From positions 1,736,001-1,800,000 of the forward strand of contig JAWNGF010000011.1 in the NCBI GenBank assembly GCA_037039685.1: a stretch of DNA of 64,000 nt, written 5' to 3'. A program made the translations under genes and the position numbers. Source of the stretch: Ceratobasidium sp. AG-K. Its lineage: Eukaryota > Basidiomycota > Agaricomycetes > Cantharellales > Ceratobasidiaceae. Below are positions 1 to 11,095 of this stretch, piece by piece. Position 1 is the stretch's first letter; every line of letters begins with the position of its first letter. Under the pieces are notes generated by a model, which was not told the origin of the DNA, searched no databases, and worked only from the letters and a program-made list of their open reading frames with translations.

Positions 1-1865
1 GTATTCGATTTTTGTGCCAGACGACCCCATGTTACAACGTGAAAACATACTCAATAGTATGCTAAGCATACCCTCAACGTTGAACTGCAGCACAGCAAAG
101 GCGGGAGGCGGGCGAGGGACTCGAGGGTGGCAAACGGTGCGTGTGACAGGTGGCAAAATTGATTCGTTCCTCAACCAATACTTTCCCCTTCGTTAACAAG
201 TTTTCGAGCGAGTGTGTAGTACTAGATAATCCTGGGACTCGTGGTCCGTAAATGTACCGTGGAGGGCTCAGGTGCGGTAAGTCATAATTTACCCGCTCAT
301 TTACGGCGTTTATGATGATTTCAATGCATATGATAACATCCTACCCCGACAGACTCAACATGCTCGGTATTGCCAGGCATGCGGCCATTTTAGGGCAAGG
401 CAGGTTTCCCGGTGGTATTTTAATTATTGGCCAATACGTTCCCTAATTCGCCCCGTATTCTCATGCATGGTGCTCCGACAATTGCGTTCCGTACGAGAAG
501 CTACATTGAATGTATGTACTGTGAGTATCATAAACTCTGGAGCTTCACCTACCCGTGTGCGTTTGTTTGACGTTGAGACTTATAAAGCGAACGCAATGGT
601 ATCCGTGGGCTCCAGCGTCGCTGATATGAGGAGCCGACATAGCACTACTCCTTCATTTCATGGACACGCCATCGAGTTAGACCTCTACCTATCGCCTGGC
701 TCGGCTAGTGTGGACAAGCCGAGAGTTAGTGGACAATTACCGTTGGCCACTGCCACGCGCCGCTGCAATGGATATACGGCTTCGTCTTCGTAAACATAAC
801 TGGCGCCCACCATTCGACTATTTAAAGTGGTCTGAATGATTTTGTCCCTCTCTGGACGAATCATTATTCTGCTAAATCCCGTCCACACGAAACGGTCCTG
901 CTTTGCTAGGCCCACCTCACTGAAACGGGACACGGAAACACTTGTTTTTCGGAACTGGTATTCCACCAGCACTGAGCGACAAGCGTCCCGGTTTTGTTTT
1001 AATGCTTTGAGCTGGACTATAGTATCTGGGCGCCTTCGATACTCGTGAACTCGATCCGAACTGGGCTTTATGAAGCATAATTATGGCCACCGGTTCTGCG
1101 GTGTCGTTGAATGGATACCTGAAAATGTTGCCCAAATCTGTGTTCCGACGTCATCTCGCAGCGTCGACATTAATGAGGCGCCAGTATGCCAGCTGTGCCT
1201 TTCATGGGTGATGCTTACTATGGTTTCTTCTTCTGGCTACACCGCCTCATTCCATCGTTCCCTTTTTGCTCCTGCTGGGCACTATTTGGTCGGCCTTGCG
1301 GACCCTTGGAATGACACCCACGCTCTTAAGTTATGACCGAACGCCGGCCGCTCGGTGGAATTCCTTGCGAGGAATCTGGAAACCGACTATCCGGTTCTGC
1401 TGAAGCACGCGGATCTGCGAATATGGTAATTTGGTGTGAGGCTGTATACGGGTAACAGGATAGGCAGCCATAATTAAGGCAAGTACAACCAACAGTGTTT
1501 TGTCAAATATGGCTAATTAGGCTTTATCGTGCGCACACAGCTTCATCCTTGGGTCCACAGACCTCAACGGTCGGAACCGTGTCAGTATCTTAGCCACGAT
1601 GTCTAACTCCGACTGATCAAGGAAGGTCGCTTGCCCAAGAGTGGGCGGGATCTCGATGAAAGGGTGTGGAAGCAAGATCATCCCTTCCGAACCGAGTGCC
1701 GGGCACGTGGAAATTGGATTATTGAGACTCGCTCTTTTAATACTTGCGGTTTATACTCTGCCTCGACAAGACGACGCTTGATCTTTGGCACACCAGTCTC
1801 TGAATATATAAACCGCCCGACATACTCCTCGGCATCGTAATCTCTGCCAATTCGAGTAGACAACC
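1..1865. other. Gene-free left edge
   Basis: Only short unconnected reading frames occur on both strands. None contains a recognisable motif or can be joined through plausible introns to a longer protein. The stretch just before 1866 presumably holds the promoter of the zinc-finger gene. I see no repeat or mobile-element remnant. Confidence 0.5.
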
Positions 1866-4222
1866 ATGCGCTGGGCCCAATCCATTTCCGAGTCAAGCCT
1901 CCCCCCCTCACCGCAACCTCTTGATGCTTCAAACAATTTGGCCACTGGCCAGTTCGTCTCCCAAGCCCAGTGGGAGAGCTACAGCAGCTCGTCCACAAGC
2001 ACCCTCGGTCAGGACGCGAACGCGATGGGAGATCTCGGAGCCTCGATCCAACAGCCTTACACTACCACGTCGGGAGCCCTAGACAGAAACTTGAAGGTTC
2101 ACATTGGGTACCTTGCGCCTGTAGAGAGCGTCCATGCTTCCCCATCTCACGGTAAGTATCGAACAGCAAGCTTGGCTGCATCATAATGGTAATCGCTAAC
2201 ATCGCCACTCTGTCTCCTGCGTAGGTGTACCCGCACCCACCAGCCAAATAAATTTGGCCACCGGCCCTAAACTTCGAGAGCTGTATGAGGTCCACTGTTC
2301 CTACCTGTATGTAAATTTTCACGGCCGGAGAACGGTTTGTTCACGACTAATTCGCTCATTGCTTTAGACTACCATCCCGCCGAGTTTAGCTCATACAGTC
2401 AAAACGCCTATTCCCAGTGTAAGAAAATGTTCTACCACTCCACGGCCCGTAATAACACTCTCACAGACCCGAATACTTTCTCTGAGAATCAGTCCGAGGG
2501 TGTTGAAACGTCCGCCGATGCCGTCTCCCCAGGTTAGCGCCTCGTGACTACCAACGAGCCCTCTAACTAAAATTGGGACCGTTTTACCACACCAGGATTC
2601 GCTTATGGTTACACTCAGTCTCCATCATCTATTCAGTCAGGGTGTGGCATGGCCCAGGTTGGACAAAGCTACGCCCAGGACAATTTCGGATGTGGGAATC
2701 CGTCTCTCCCCAATACCCAAGCACTCAACGAATTCTACCTGAGTAAGTTTTCCCAACTTGTGGCTAGGCTGCCATCACTAATCAACTTGAAGACTCTGAG
2801 CGTGCCAACTCCTTTCCGACAGAGTATCCAGCCAATGCGCCATTCTCCTCTGCCGATGCATTCCTAGGTGAGCTACTGCATGCTATGACACCGACGACTC
2901 TAACAGTCGTGAGCAGAACGACGCGCGTTGGCCATAAGTATGGCTGAGCCTCAGGTTGAGCCCACATTTGTTATATCGTTCAATGGTCTGCCGCTTGGTG
3001 AGCGCCGCTCGCGCCTTGCAATGAAATTAAACTGACACTTAAGGATAGCCGAAGACGCATGGAGTTCCGTTGCCGTTTCTTCACCTTCGTTGGCGAGCTA
3101 CAACTCGTCGCCACGAGCATCCGTTCAACACGACGCAAGTGCGCTGGGGACCCCGGTTCTCGAATATGAGGACCTTTCCTCCCCTGCCAGCGAACCGCTC
3201 CTCACCGTCTCGCACTCTATACCAGAGTTGCGACGTGCATCTTCTAGCTCTATCGCGGACTCCATCAGCGGCTGGTCGCAAAGAGATCGTCGTGGCGTGG
3301 TCAGCCAGCGGGCTCGTAGCATGCCTTCTTCCCAAGCCGACTCTTCGAACCAACCGACGCTGAACGCTGTTGTTGCTAGCCACCTCTACGCGGATGAGAT
3401 CGGTTCCGACAACGGGGCCAACCCATTCGGCGTGCCCCATCCTGTAGAAGATGGCTATGCTTCAGCATTTTCACCCACAACTCCAGAAGACGCCGATTTT
3501 CCGCTCCAGCCAAACGCTCCTGTCCGACCGTTCCTGAGGAGCACGAGCAGTGATCCTGCTTCAGAATCCGCGACTGATGTTGGCTCTTCACAATTGGGCC
3601 AGGAACTTCCGACAAAATCCGAGAGGGGTACTCGCGGACAAAGTGGCGGTCCGCGCCATCATCCCTACGGCCGCTCCACCCGCATGACCGCCCACGAACA
3701 AGTTATCCAATTTGACGTCCCCAGTGTCGGATCGTCGGACGACGTTTCAGATGACCAAGAAACCAGCACTCGTAAGAAGAAGAAGTCAAAAGCGTCCAAA
3801 CGGTGCTACTGCGACTACATCTGCCCAATCAAGGGCGAGCCCTGTGGTCAATCGGTCAGTCGCGAGGCCGATATGTCAAGGCATCTGCAAAGGCATAGAC
3901 GGACAGAACAGGATATGGTTCGCGATGGCATCTTGGCGCCTGAGCGACAGACAGTATTTGATAAACTTAAATCCTCGGAAGAGGTTATCTGCTTAGGGTG
4001 TGGACAGCACATCAGCCGCAAGGATGCATTCAAACGGTGGGTTCCTTTGGTTTGTGATTTGAGATAACTTACTCAACATAACATCCGCGACACAGACATT
4101 TGAAGAATACCGGTAAAGCTTGCCGGTAAGTACTTAGATTGTATGCGCAATAGACATTAATACTGACTACGTTACATAGACCATTTTATCCAGAAATCGT
4201 AATTGTGGACCGTGACGATTGA
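1866..4222 (+). CDS. C2H2-like zinc-finger protein, multi-exon
   Basis: Probably a nuclear DNA-binding protein; target unknown. Start chosen at 1866 because the frame runs to a clean donor at 2152. Supported exons: 1866-2151, from 2225 to about 2310, 2368-2532, 2596 to about 2740, a short exon near 2791-2864, and a large exon from about 3050 to 4036. The junctions around 2307-2311 and 2864-3050 are not resolved. The middle is Ser/Pro-rich and disordered, followed by a basic KKKKSKASKR-type stretch. The C-terminus has two Cys/His clusters. The first has several Cys and then an R-E-A-D-M-S-R-H-L-x3-H segment. The second is C-L-x-C-G...R-K-D-A-F-K, completed only by splicing: exon 4096-4125 supplies R-H-L-K-N-T-G-K-A-C and exon 4180-4222 the tail and stop. 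That second cluster has a C2HC/C2H2-like pattern. The gene at 44738 has a similar architecture. Confidence 0.7.
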
Positions 4223-5134
4223 TCAACAGCGTTACTGCCGTCATGAGACCAAGGAATTGAATAGATTGGATTCGGTTGCTCTGTTGTCGTTGTCACTTTC
4301 ACCATCTTTGCGGATTATACCATTTACATGTAGATGACATCTCTTCGATTATCGCTACCCTTCGCTTCTGTGTCTTACAAGCTCTTCTACCGTCCGTTAC
4401 TTTTTTGCTCATTACTTGTGGACGAAGAAGCTTTGCATGTATTTTATTTTACTGTATACTAGTGCAATTGCTATACATCAGGTTGATATATGAAACGAGC
4501 AAAGATGCTGCGGAGGCGATGTGAACCCGTTAGGTACCATAGCACGCGAGAGGTGAGGGATTGATCGTGTGCGCATGGTACGCACAACGTACCGAAATTC
4601 TTACGAGAGGTGTTGTCGATCGCACTTGGGAGGAAATGCTTATGATATCATGCGATGTGGGGCTTACGAACAACCGCCCTAGTCGGGGCTTGATCCCATC
4701 AGAGTGGACGGCGACACTACCCGGCGGGTGAGGCAAATAAAAATACAATCAAAATCGACCCACTATCTGGCACGGGAATCTGGTGATCGCCTCGACGGTG
4801 CGCGTGCTACGTCGAGTTAGTTCTTCCCACGCTTGCGATGCAAGTCAGAAGTCAGAAGGGCCAAACAAATACGTTGGCATGGGTGCACATAGTTTATCCC
4901 GTAATTGAATGAATACAACGAATCCAGAGATATTAACACATGGTTTCCAGATGAAAGAACATGGAAATGAGGGCCTGCATTGAAAGTTGCAATGGCGCTT
5001 GGTCAAACGTTTGGGCTGAACCTAAACCGAGTAAAGCAGACATTTAGCTATATCGGGTGTGATGAATACAAAGGACTCACCAGTCGTACCGCACCATTTC
5101 ATCTAAATTCACAACAGTTGAAGAGGCCAATTCT
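4223..5134. other. Intergenic, convergent gene ends
   Basis: It lies between the 3' ends of the zinc-finger gene and the ADCK-like gene, so it is expected to hold two 3' UTRs and terminators. It is AT-rich around 4276-4500. No coding or RNA feature is supported. Confidence 0.5.
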
Positions 5135-7523
5135 CTAGCTTCCAGGTACACCCAAATCTACAGCAGGTGGAATGAGTCGAAGGGGGACTGGATGTGTGGC
5201 AAAATTACCAACCTTGAGCATCGTTCCGAAGTTTCCGCTGGGAATCTCTGCCACTGCATCGCGTGAAGCTGTCTGCCTTCCTAACTGCCTCAAAATAGGC
5301 AGTGAACTCTTGAGAAGATCCATCTGAGGATCAAGTTGACGCCCAATTCCTTCGAGCAGTAGCAGCGAGATAACCGTATTGATAAAATCCGCCTCCATTC
5401 GGACGTGGTGCGTTCGCACAGCCTGAAGGACTTCGTAAAGAACGTCTGCGATTTTAATGTTTCCAAGAGAAAACGTCTTGCGTTTAACTCCGAGCACCAG
5501 ATGCTGAATCCGAAGCGCAAAGACGTCCGGGTCAATCGCAAGTTGCGGGCTCCGACACCGCTCAACCATTAGTTGCCCCGCACGGTACCCATCAAATTCT
5601 GCAATCGCACGGAAGAGCTCTAAAAAGTTGTGGCGGTTCCGCTCAGAAAGGACTGTCACCAGTCCGGCGTCAAGGAATACAATTTCGGGTTGGTATCCAT
5701 CCGATTCTAGTTCCTGCAGCGCCTGTTGCCATTCGTTTGGTGAATTCGCGAGTTGTCGGAGGTGTGCGACAATCACATCGGACTCGGCATGGGCCAATGA
5801 ATTCAGTGGCGGGCTCGAGCTGTTGAAAATTGAGGAGAAGAAATTATAGAACATATCCTTCGTCGTGGGCTTGTAAAACTTGATCATAATGTTCCCAGGG
5901 TGAAGGTCGGCATGAACGAAATTGTCCAGAAGCAGCATATTCTAAGTGACAGACAGCTGTCAGAAGCATATACCCCATAAATTATGTTATGTACCCACTA
6001 GGAACGCATCCAACCCCAAATTGGCAATTCGATGGTTAAATGGACCCCCACCATGCCTTAGGAAGTATTTGAGGGGTACAGCATCCGCATATTCCTCAAC
6101 TAATACTTCATCCGTGCTCCAATTGACCAACGGGCGTGGAAAGACAACTGCCGTCTGAACGCGGCCGGATTTCCCACCCTGACCGTCCCGTCCAAAGTTC
6201 TCTTCAAACTGGGCCAGGTTTCGAGCCTCGTGCCTGAGGTCGATTTGCTGCTGCATCATCTCCCCAAAGACGCGGACTTCATCAGGTAGGGACAACCATT
6301 CGAGTCCGGGGAGCATATCGATCGCCTTGGCGAACACGGAGAGAATGGCCAAATCCCGAGAGATCTGTTTGCGAACATGTGGATGGAGAATTTTAATTGC
6401 CACAGATGTCTTGGGGACTTGGGTCAATGCGGGAATAGAGTTGGGTTGGTCTAGGGTGTCCGAAGTCGATTTGGCAGCGAATGGGTGAAGATCACTTTTT
6501 AACGTAGCTCGGTATACCTAAAATACCATGTCGGGATTTGTTCTGACATAAAGAATGACAGGAAGCGATAGTGGCGCACCTGAGCAATTGCTCCGACTCC
6601 AATGGGTACTTGTTCAAATGCCTCAAATACTTCATCAAATTTCCTTCCAAACACTCGTTGGATGACCCGTTTCGTATGCGCCATGCTATGGGTTTGCCGT
6701 TAGAGTGCAAAGAGCCCAATTTGTCACATAAAATAGCCGGGAACAAATCCTCTCTCGACCCGGCCCATTGCGACAACTGAAAAGGGTGTATTAGAGAGAT
6801 GGCGCGGTGAAGCGCCCACTTGGATATTCACCTTGATAAACGTTGGTCCTGCACGCTGCATGGCCTTGACTAGAAAGCCGTACCAGACTACCGCACCCCA
6901 TCTATCACCTCCGTACCGTTCCTCGGTAATCCCACGAGGAGCATCGGAGCAGTCAGGATGACCGGGACAAAAATGGCCACCAGGTGAAGGAAGCGAAAGC
7001 CCGTCCTGATTGGCTCCCAGATTTTTGAACGAAGGAACTCTTGGAGTTGCGACAGCAGTGATGATTGGGTTTCATACGGTGAGTGAATACGAATAAGTTG
7101 CGGAGCTGTGCCCCTTGGTATGATGTTGGGTGATGAGAGGATCGCGCTGATGGACGGAGGAGATTCCCGGGAGTATGCGAGTAGTCCACCTCCTAGAGGA
7201 ACTAGGAGCCAGAGTAAGGGGAAGTGTGACGAGGGTAAACGGCCGTCAGATCGGGGAAGCGTATGAGTGTATCGAAACGGCGCCAGAAGTGTGTTTCGTT
7301 GCGGTATTCTATGGACTAGACTGGTTTGACGCATCATCCCAAAGTGTTGAGTGTAAGAGGTGCGTATAAACGGGCGTGAAGCCGTTTGTGCGACCCCGTG
7401 TCGAAGGGCATATATGGTCATATTGGACGAGGGTAAGGGGTTACGAGCGCTGTTTGTTGCTCTACAAAGGAGGAGCCGAGTCAGGGCTGTTGAGAAAGTG
7501 GTGGTTGACGTTGCGCGCACCAA
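5135..7523 (-). CDS. Mitochondrial ABC1/ADCK-family kinase-like protein (ADCK2/Cqd1 type), two frameshifts
   Basis: UbiB/ABC1-family atypical kinases act in mitochondrial coenzyme Q and lipid homeostasis. Exons (minus): 7523-6832, 6776-6580, 6517-5999, 5941-5135; introns 55, 62 and 57 nt. The N-terminus is Arg/Ser-rich like a mitochondrial presequence and is followed by hydrophobic segments. Family signatures in order: A-G-P-T-F-I-K-L-S-Q-W-A-S-R-E-D-L-F-P, the glycine motif G-V-G-A-I-A-Q-V-Y-R-A, the V-A-I-K lysine, and F-V-H-A-D-L-H-P-G-N-I with the catalytic Asp/Asn. Two 1-base deletions are inferred. At about 6908-6909 a GGG run appears as GG (minus sense), just before W-G-A-V-V-W-Y-G. 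At 6690-6692 a CCCC run appears as CCC, between G-K-P and H-S-M. The summed exon length (2215 nt) becomes divisible by three only with both bases restored, giving about 738 aa. Either the assembly has errors or this is a young pseudogene. The assignment to the ADCK2 branch is inference. Confidence 0.8.
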
Positions 7524-7889
7524 GTTCGTGCTAAGTCAAGTATCTCCGCCGTGGTGGTGCCGATGCCGAGCTACGCACGCGACGTCACAGTCTAGGCCCG
7601 AGGGGACTTTTCAAACACGCGGTGATAAAGGGGGTTAATATGGTTCGCGTTGTTACAGGGCAGAGCCAAACTCTTACTTAGTTAGAGAGTTAACACGACC
7701 ATTACGATATAAGGATAATTTGGAGGTCGAGGACGAGACTTACTTCATCCTTGTTACGTGATCTTTGTCGGTGGGCGCTTGAGTCAGCCTGCACAGCCAC
7801 CGGCTTCTGATCTCTCCACAACAACCACGACCAGTTTGCTGGCCCAAACAAGCACCCTTCTAGTCACCTCTACAGCGTAATTATTCAAG
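7524..7889. promoter_or_regulatory. Divergent promoter region, ADCK-like / CWC25
   Basis: These 366 bases separate the minus-strand kinase start from the plus-strand CWC25 start and must contain both promoters. No specific operator was identified. Confidence 0.4.
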
Positions 7890-9305
7890 ATGGGTGGTGA
7901 GTAAATTCCTTGGGTATGATTGCTCGTATGGATGACTCGAACTATTCGCACGATAGGTGGAGACTTGAACATGAAGAAGTCGTGGCATCCGCTCCTGATG
8001 AAGAATCAGGAGCGGGTGTGGCTCGAGGAAAAGAAGGCAGTGAGTTTACTTTTGAATTAAACAAGACAGCCGTTTGCTCACAAAGGCACCGTAGCTCGAG
8101 GAGAAGAAGAAGCTCGACCAACTTCGCAAGGAACTCGAGGAGGAGCGTCAACTGCAGGAGCTACAACGGCTGCAAGAAGCCCAAACGGGGAAAAAGAAAG
8201 TTGAAAAATTAGAATGGATGTACTCGACCCCTGCCACTGGAGGAGGGCCTAGCGCGAATGAGTTGGAGGACTACTTGTTGGGCAAGAAGCGTGTGGATCA
8301 AATGTTGAAAGGCGACGAGTCTGCCAAGGTTCGATTTTCTCCCTTGTTGTTTTATTTTGTCTAACTGCCGTTGCATAGGTTGGAGCTTCGCACAAAAACT
8401 TTATTGCGGTGCAGAATGCCAATAATATTCGGGACACTGCTGCCAAGATTCGTGAGGATCCGATGTTTGCGATCAAGCAACAAGAGCAGGCCGAATACGC
8501 AGCCCTCATGTCCAATCCGCTGCGTCTGCGCGCGATGAAGGAGAAGGCTGGGATTGTCGACGACAAGGCCAAGGATAAGGAGGAGCGCAAGAGACTCAAA
8601 AAGGAGAAGAAGCGCGAGCGCAGGCATCGAGATGAGCGATCATTGTCTCCCAGGGCACGCGAGTCACGACGCCATCGCGATCATGATGATGAGCGCCATG
8701 AACACCGGCACAATCACCGCCGAGACGATCGGTCCCTGTCTCCTGATCGTTCCACTCGTCGTTCTCGACATGACGATTCGCCCCGCCGTTCCCGGTACAA
8801 CTCTCCGCCCAGGTACAACCGCTCCGATGATACCCCGCGCGACAGCTATCGCACTCGTTCCCGCTCTCCCATCAGACGTTCCTCGGACGAGGGGACCTCG
8901 GGATCTCGCGCGTACAGCCCTCGACGTGAACGTTCCCCTCGACCGCCTCGCAACCGCTCTCCACCTCCGACGCACCGGCGCTCTCCCCCTCCTCATCGAC
9001 GTGCTGGATCTCCACCTCGCGGTCCGCCTCAGCCAAGCGCAGCGGACCGCGCGGCTCGCCTGGCTGCCATGACCGCAGATGCCAACTCGATGGAATCCGA
9101 GCGTGTTGTTCGACTGGCTGAAATCAAGAAACTCGAAGAGGCCGAGGCCGCCGCCGAAGACGCTGCTCGTGCCCAAGCTGGGAAAGAGGGAGGTAAGGGA
9201 GCGTTTATGCGGGACCAGGAAAAGGCCCTGTATGGTGGTGCTGGGCTCGACTTGGCGGAGAGGTTGAGAAGGGGGAGGAAGGACTTGGTTAGGGAGCGGG
9301 ATTGA
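7890..9305 (+). CDS. CWC25: Pre-mRNA-splicing factor CWC25
   Basis: Spliceosomal protein that joins after Prp2 action and promotes the first transesterification step. Exons: 7890-7896, 7957-8039, 8095-8328, 8379-9305, giving 416 aa with all phases consistent. The first coding exon is only 7 nt. Splicing it yields the family N-terminus [15 protein letters not shown] charged coiled coil (about residues 20-60) forms the CIR_N region, followed by the CWC25 core K-L-E-W-M-Y-S-T-P and [10 protein letters not shown]. The [17 protein letters not shown] segment lies just after the third intron. The C-terminal half is rich in Arg, Ser, His and Pro (RS-like), typical of metazoan and fungal orthologues. 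Divergent from the ADCK-like gene. The long open frames on other strands inside the RS region are shadows caused by its composition. Confidence 0.95.
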
Positions 9306-10380
9306 GATTGGGCAAAGGCTTGTTATGATAATGATGTGTACGTTAGGTTGTAATGAGCAGGATATTTATTCGAGTTCTACAATTTGTGTTGAACCTTTGA
9401 ACATAAGCAAGGTGCTTGGTGACGTAAACACCAGGTGGCACAACTTGAGCCACATCACATCCACCACCGTCTTGTCGACTGTGTGGTCACCAAAGTCCCG
9501 GGTTAAGATGCATATCCACGCCAGACCTGAAGCCGCTCACCCTAGTAGACCGTCAATGGCACGCCGTTGTAGCACCAACACTCTTTGCTACCATTTCTGT
9601 ATCGAATCTCCAAAGAGTTATGGAGTTATGCGACATAATAAACCCTCACCAGCCGCAGACAAGTGACGCCCTCTCCTCCATCGCACAATACACAATGTCC
9701 ATTGTTCTCGCAGGCCGCCGCGTGCAGGATAATACTAGTAGTTTGATCGAAGTCAACGTTGAATCCTGGAACAAGCTAGGAAGCCGGGAACAACCTTCAT
9801 ATGTGAATACCCTTTTGGGAAATACAGATATGTCGCTCGACGACGTATCCAACAAGCTTGAGGTTTGCGCTTCCGCACATGGCTCTGCTCGAGGGTGAAG
9901 AGTGGTACGGAAACATCGACAACGACTGTTGGCCGATTCGGGCGCTCCAGCAAAACTGGAGTAATACGCCGTGTGGTTCGCAGGACCACCGGATGCAGCT
10001 GCAAAGATTATCACGGTGAGTTTGTATTCTCTGTGGGGGACAAAGCCAAATAACATCTCTGGCACCGGAGAATATCATGGAAGCGCGATTACCCTGTACT
10101 AATAACCATGAAGTATACATTGACTGTCATCTTACGATAGGGGTTCTCGTTTACTGGTCTCACAAGCGTTTCGTTTGTGTGTCTACCAAATCAAGAGCCG
10201 TTTCTTTCCATTTTCAAGTCGATACATCATAATCCCAATCTCCAATAGATCTTATTGCACCCCAAAGATCACTATGCTAGTTTTGTACCTGGACTATACC
10301 CGACTTGGTCTGTACCAAACCGCGATTATTCGTGTGGTCAAACCTAAGATGTTTAGACAGGGAAGTCACGTCACACAGCC
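9306..10380. other. Gene-poor interval
   Basis: It contains the 3' flank of CWC25. Short open frames at 9620-9898 and around 9880-10015 are mildly protein-like (an acidic stretch followed by a Gln-rich one) but carry no known motif and cannot be joined confidently. They may be decayed coding sequence upstream of the F-box-like relic. Confidence 0.35.
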
Positions 10381-11095
10381 TTTGGGGGTTTGCTCAAGAT
10401 GATAAACTCCTCACGAAATTCTTCATCGCCCACCCTAGCCTAGAGGATCTGACTCTGCGACCGGTACGCAATGAACTCGGTGACAGCAAGGACAAACTCT
10501 ATCCTCTATCATTCTCTTCTCACTCAACCGCCTTTCCTCGTCTTAAGAAGTTGGTTGCATCTGGATGTTTTATTGCTTGCGTACTCGAGAGTCGCGCTGC
10601 GTGCTCGTCGGTTCAGACTATTATAGACAAGAACACTACACCGCTCCCTCATAGGCTATGGGGCGATCCCGATGCCACTTGCATCGAGCGAATCATCCGC
10701 ACTCTTGAGAAAGTATGCGGAATCGGACCACTCCTTTGAGTATAGGGGTGCCGCAAATAAGCTTCGATTTGTTCCGAAGGATATCTCGAGTAGCACCAGG
10801 TATTAGACATCTCAGTTTTGGTTCGGATGGCACTTGCCTTATGTTTAGCGAATGGTTGTCCTTGGCTAGTGAAGGGGAGGAGCTTACTACCCTAGTAGGT
10901 CAATTAGTAGCCTTGGTATTTATTAAAAAACTAAAGGTTTCCTTCCAGCGGGAACTTATAAATTTGCGGCTGCAGATGTTTTTCAACCTAGAGACAATAG
11001 GCCATGATCTTGCGACTGCTTTGGCTTCTAGGTTTCTCGAAAGTGGTGAATGTCAGGCTTTGTTCGATCTGGGACGGCAATTCCCTCGGCTATAA
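10381..11095 (+). pseudogene. Probable relic of an F-box/LRR-type protein
   Basis: One frame from about 10400 to 10738 reads like leucine-rich repeat protein: H-P-S-L-E-D-L-T-L, then F-P-R-L-K-K-L-V-A-S-G-C. It stops at 10737-10739. The adjacent frame continues at about 10735 with S-I-G-V-P-Q-I, then R-H-L-S-F-G-S, and runs to a stop at 11093-11095, including N-L-E-T-I-G-H-D-L. No start codon, F-box or intron chain was found upstream. The simplest reading is a frameshifted remnant of the solvent-exposed LRR part of an F-box-like protein, a family greatly expanded in agaricomycetes. The identification rests on sequence texture only. Confidence 0.35.

Noticed and set aside
467..1336. Cluster of 70-110 codon frames near the left edge
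   Set aside because: They overlap on both strands with no motif, no splice linkage and random-like composition.
8554..9176. Long open frames on both strands inside the CWC25 RS-rich region
   Set aside because: Arg/Ser/Pro-rich codons keep several frames open. The CWC25 frame has the conserved core and splice structure, the others do not.
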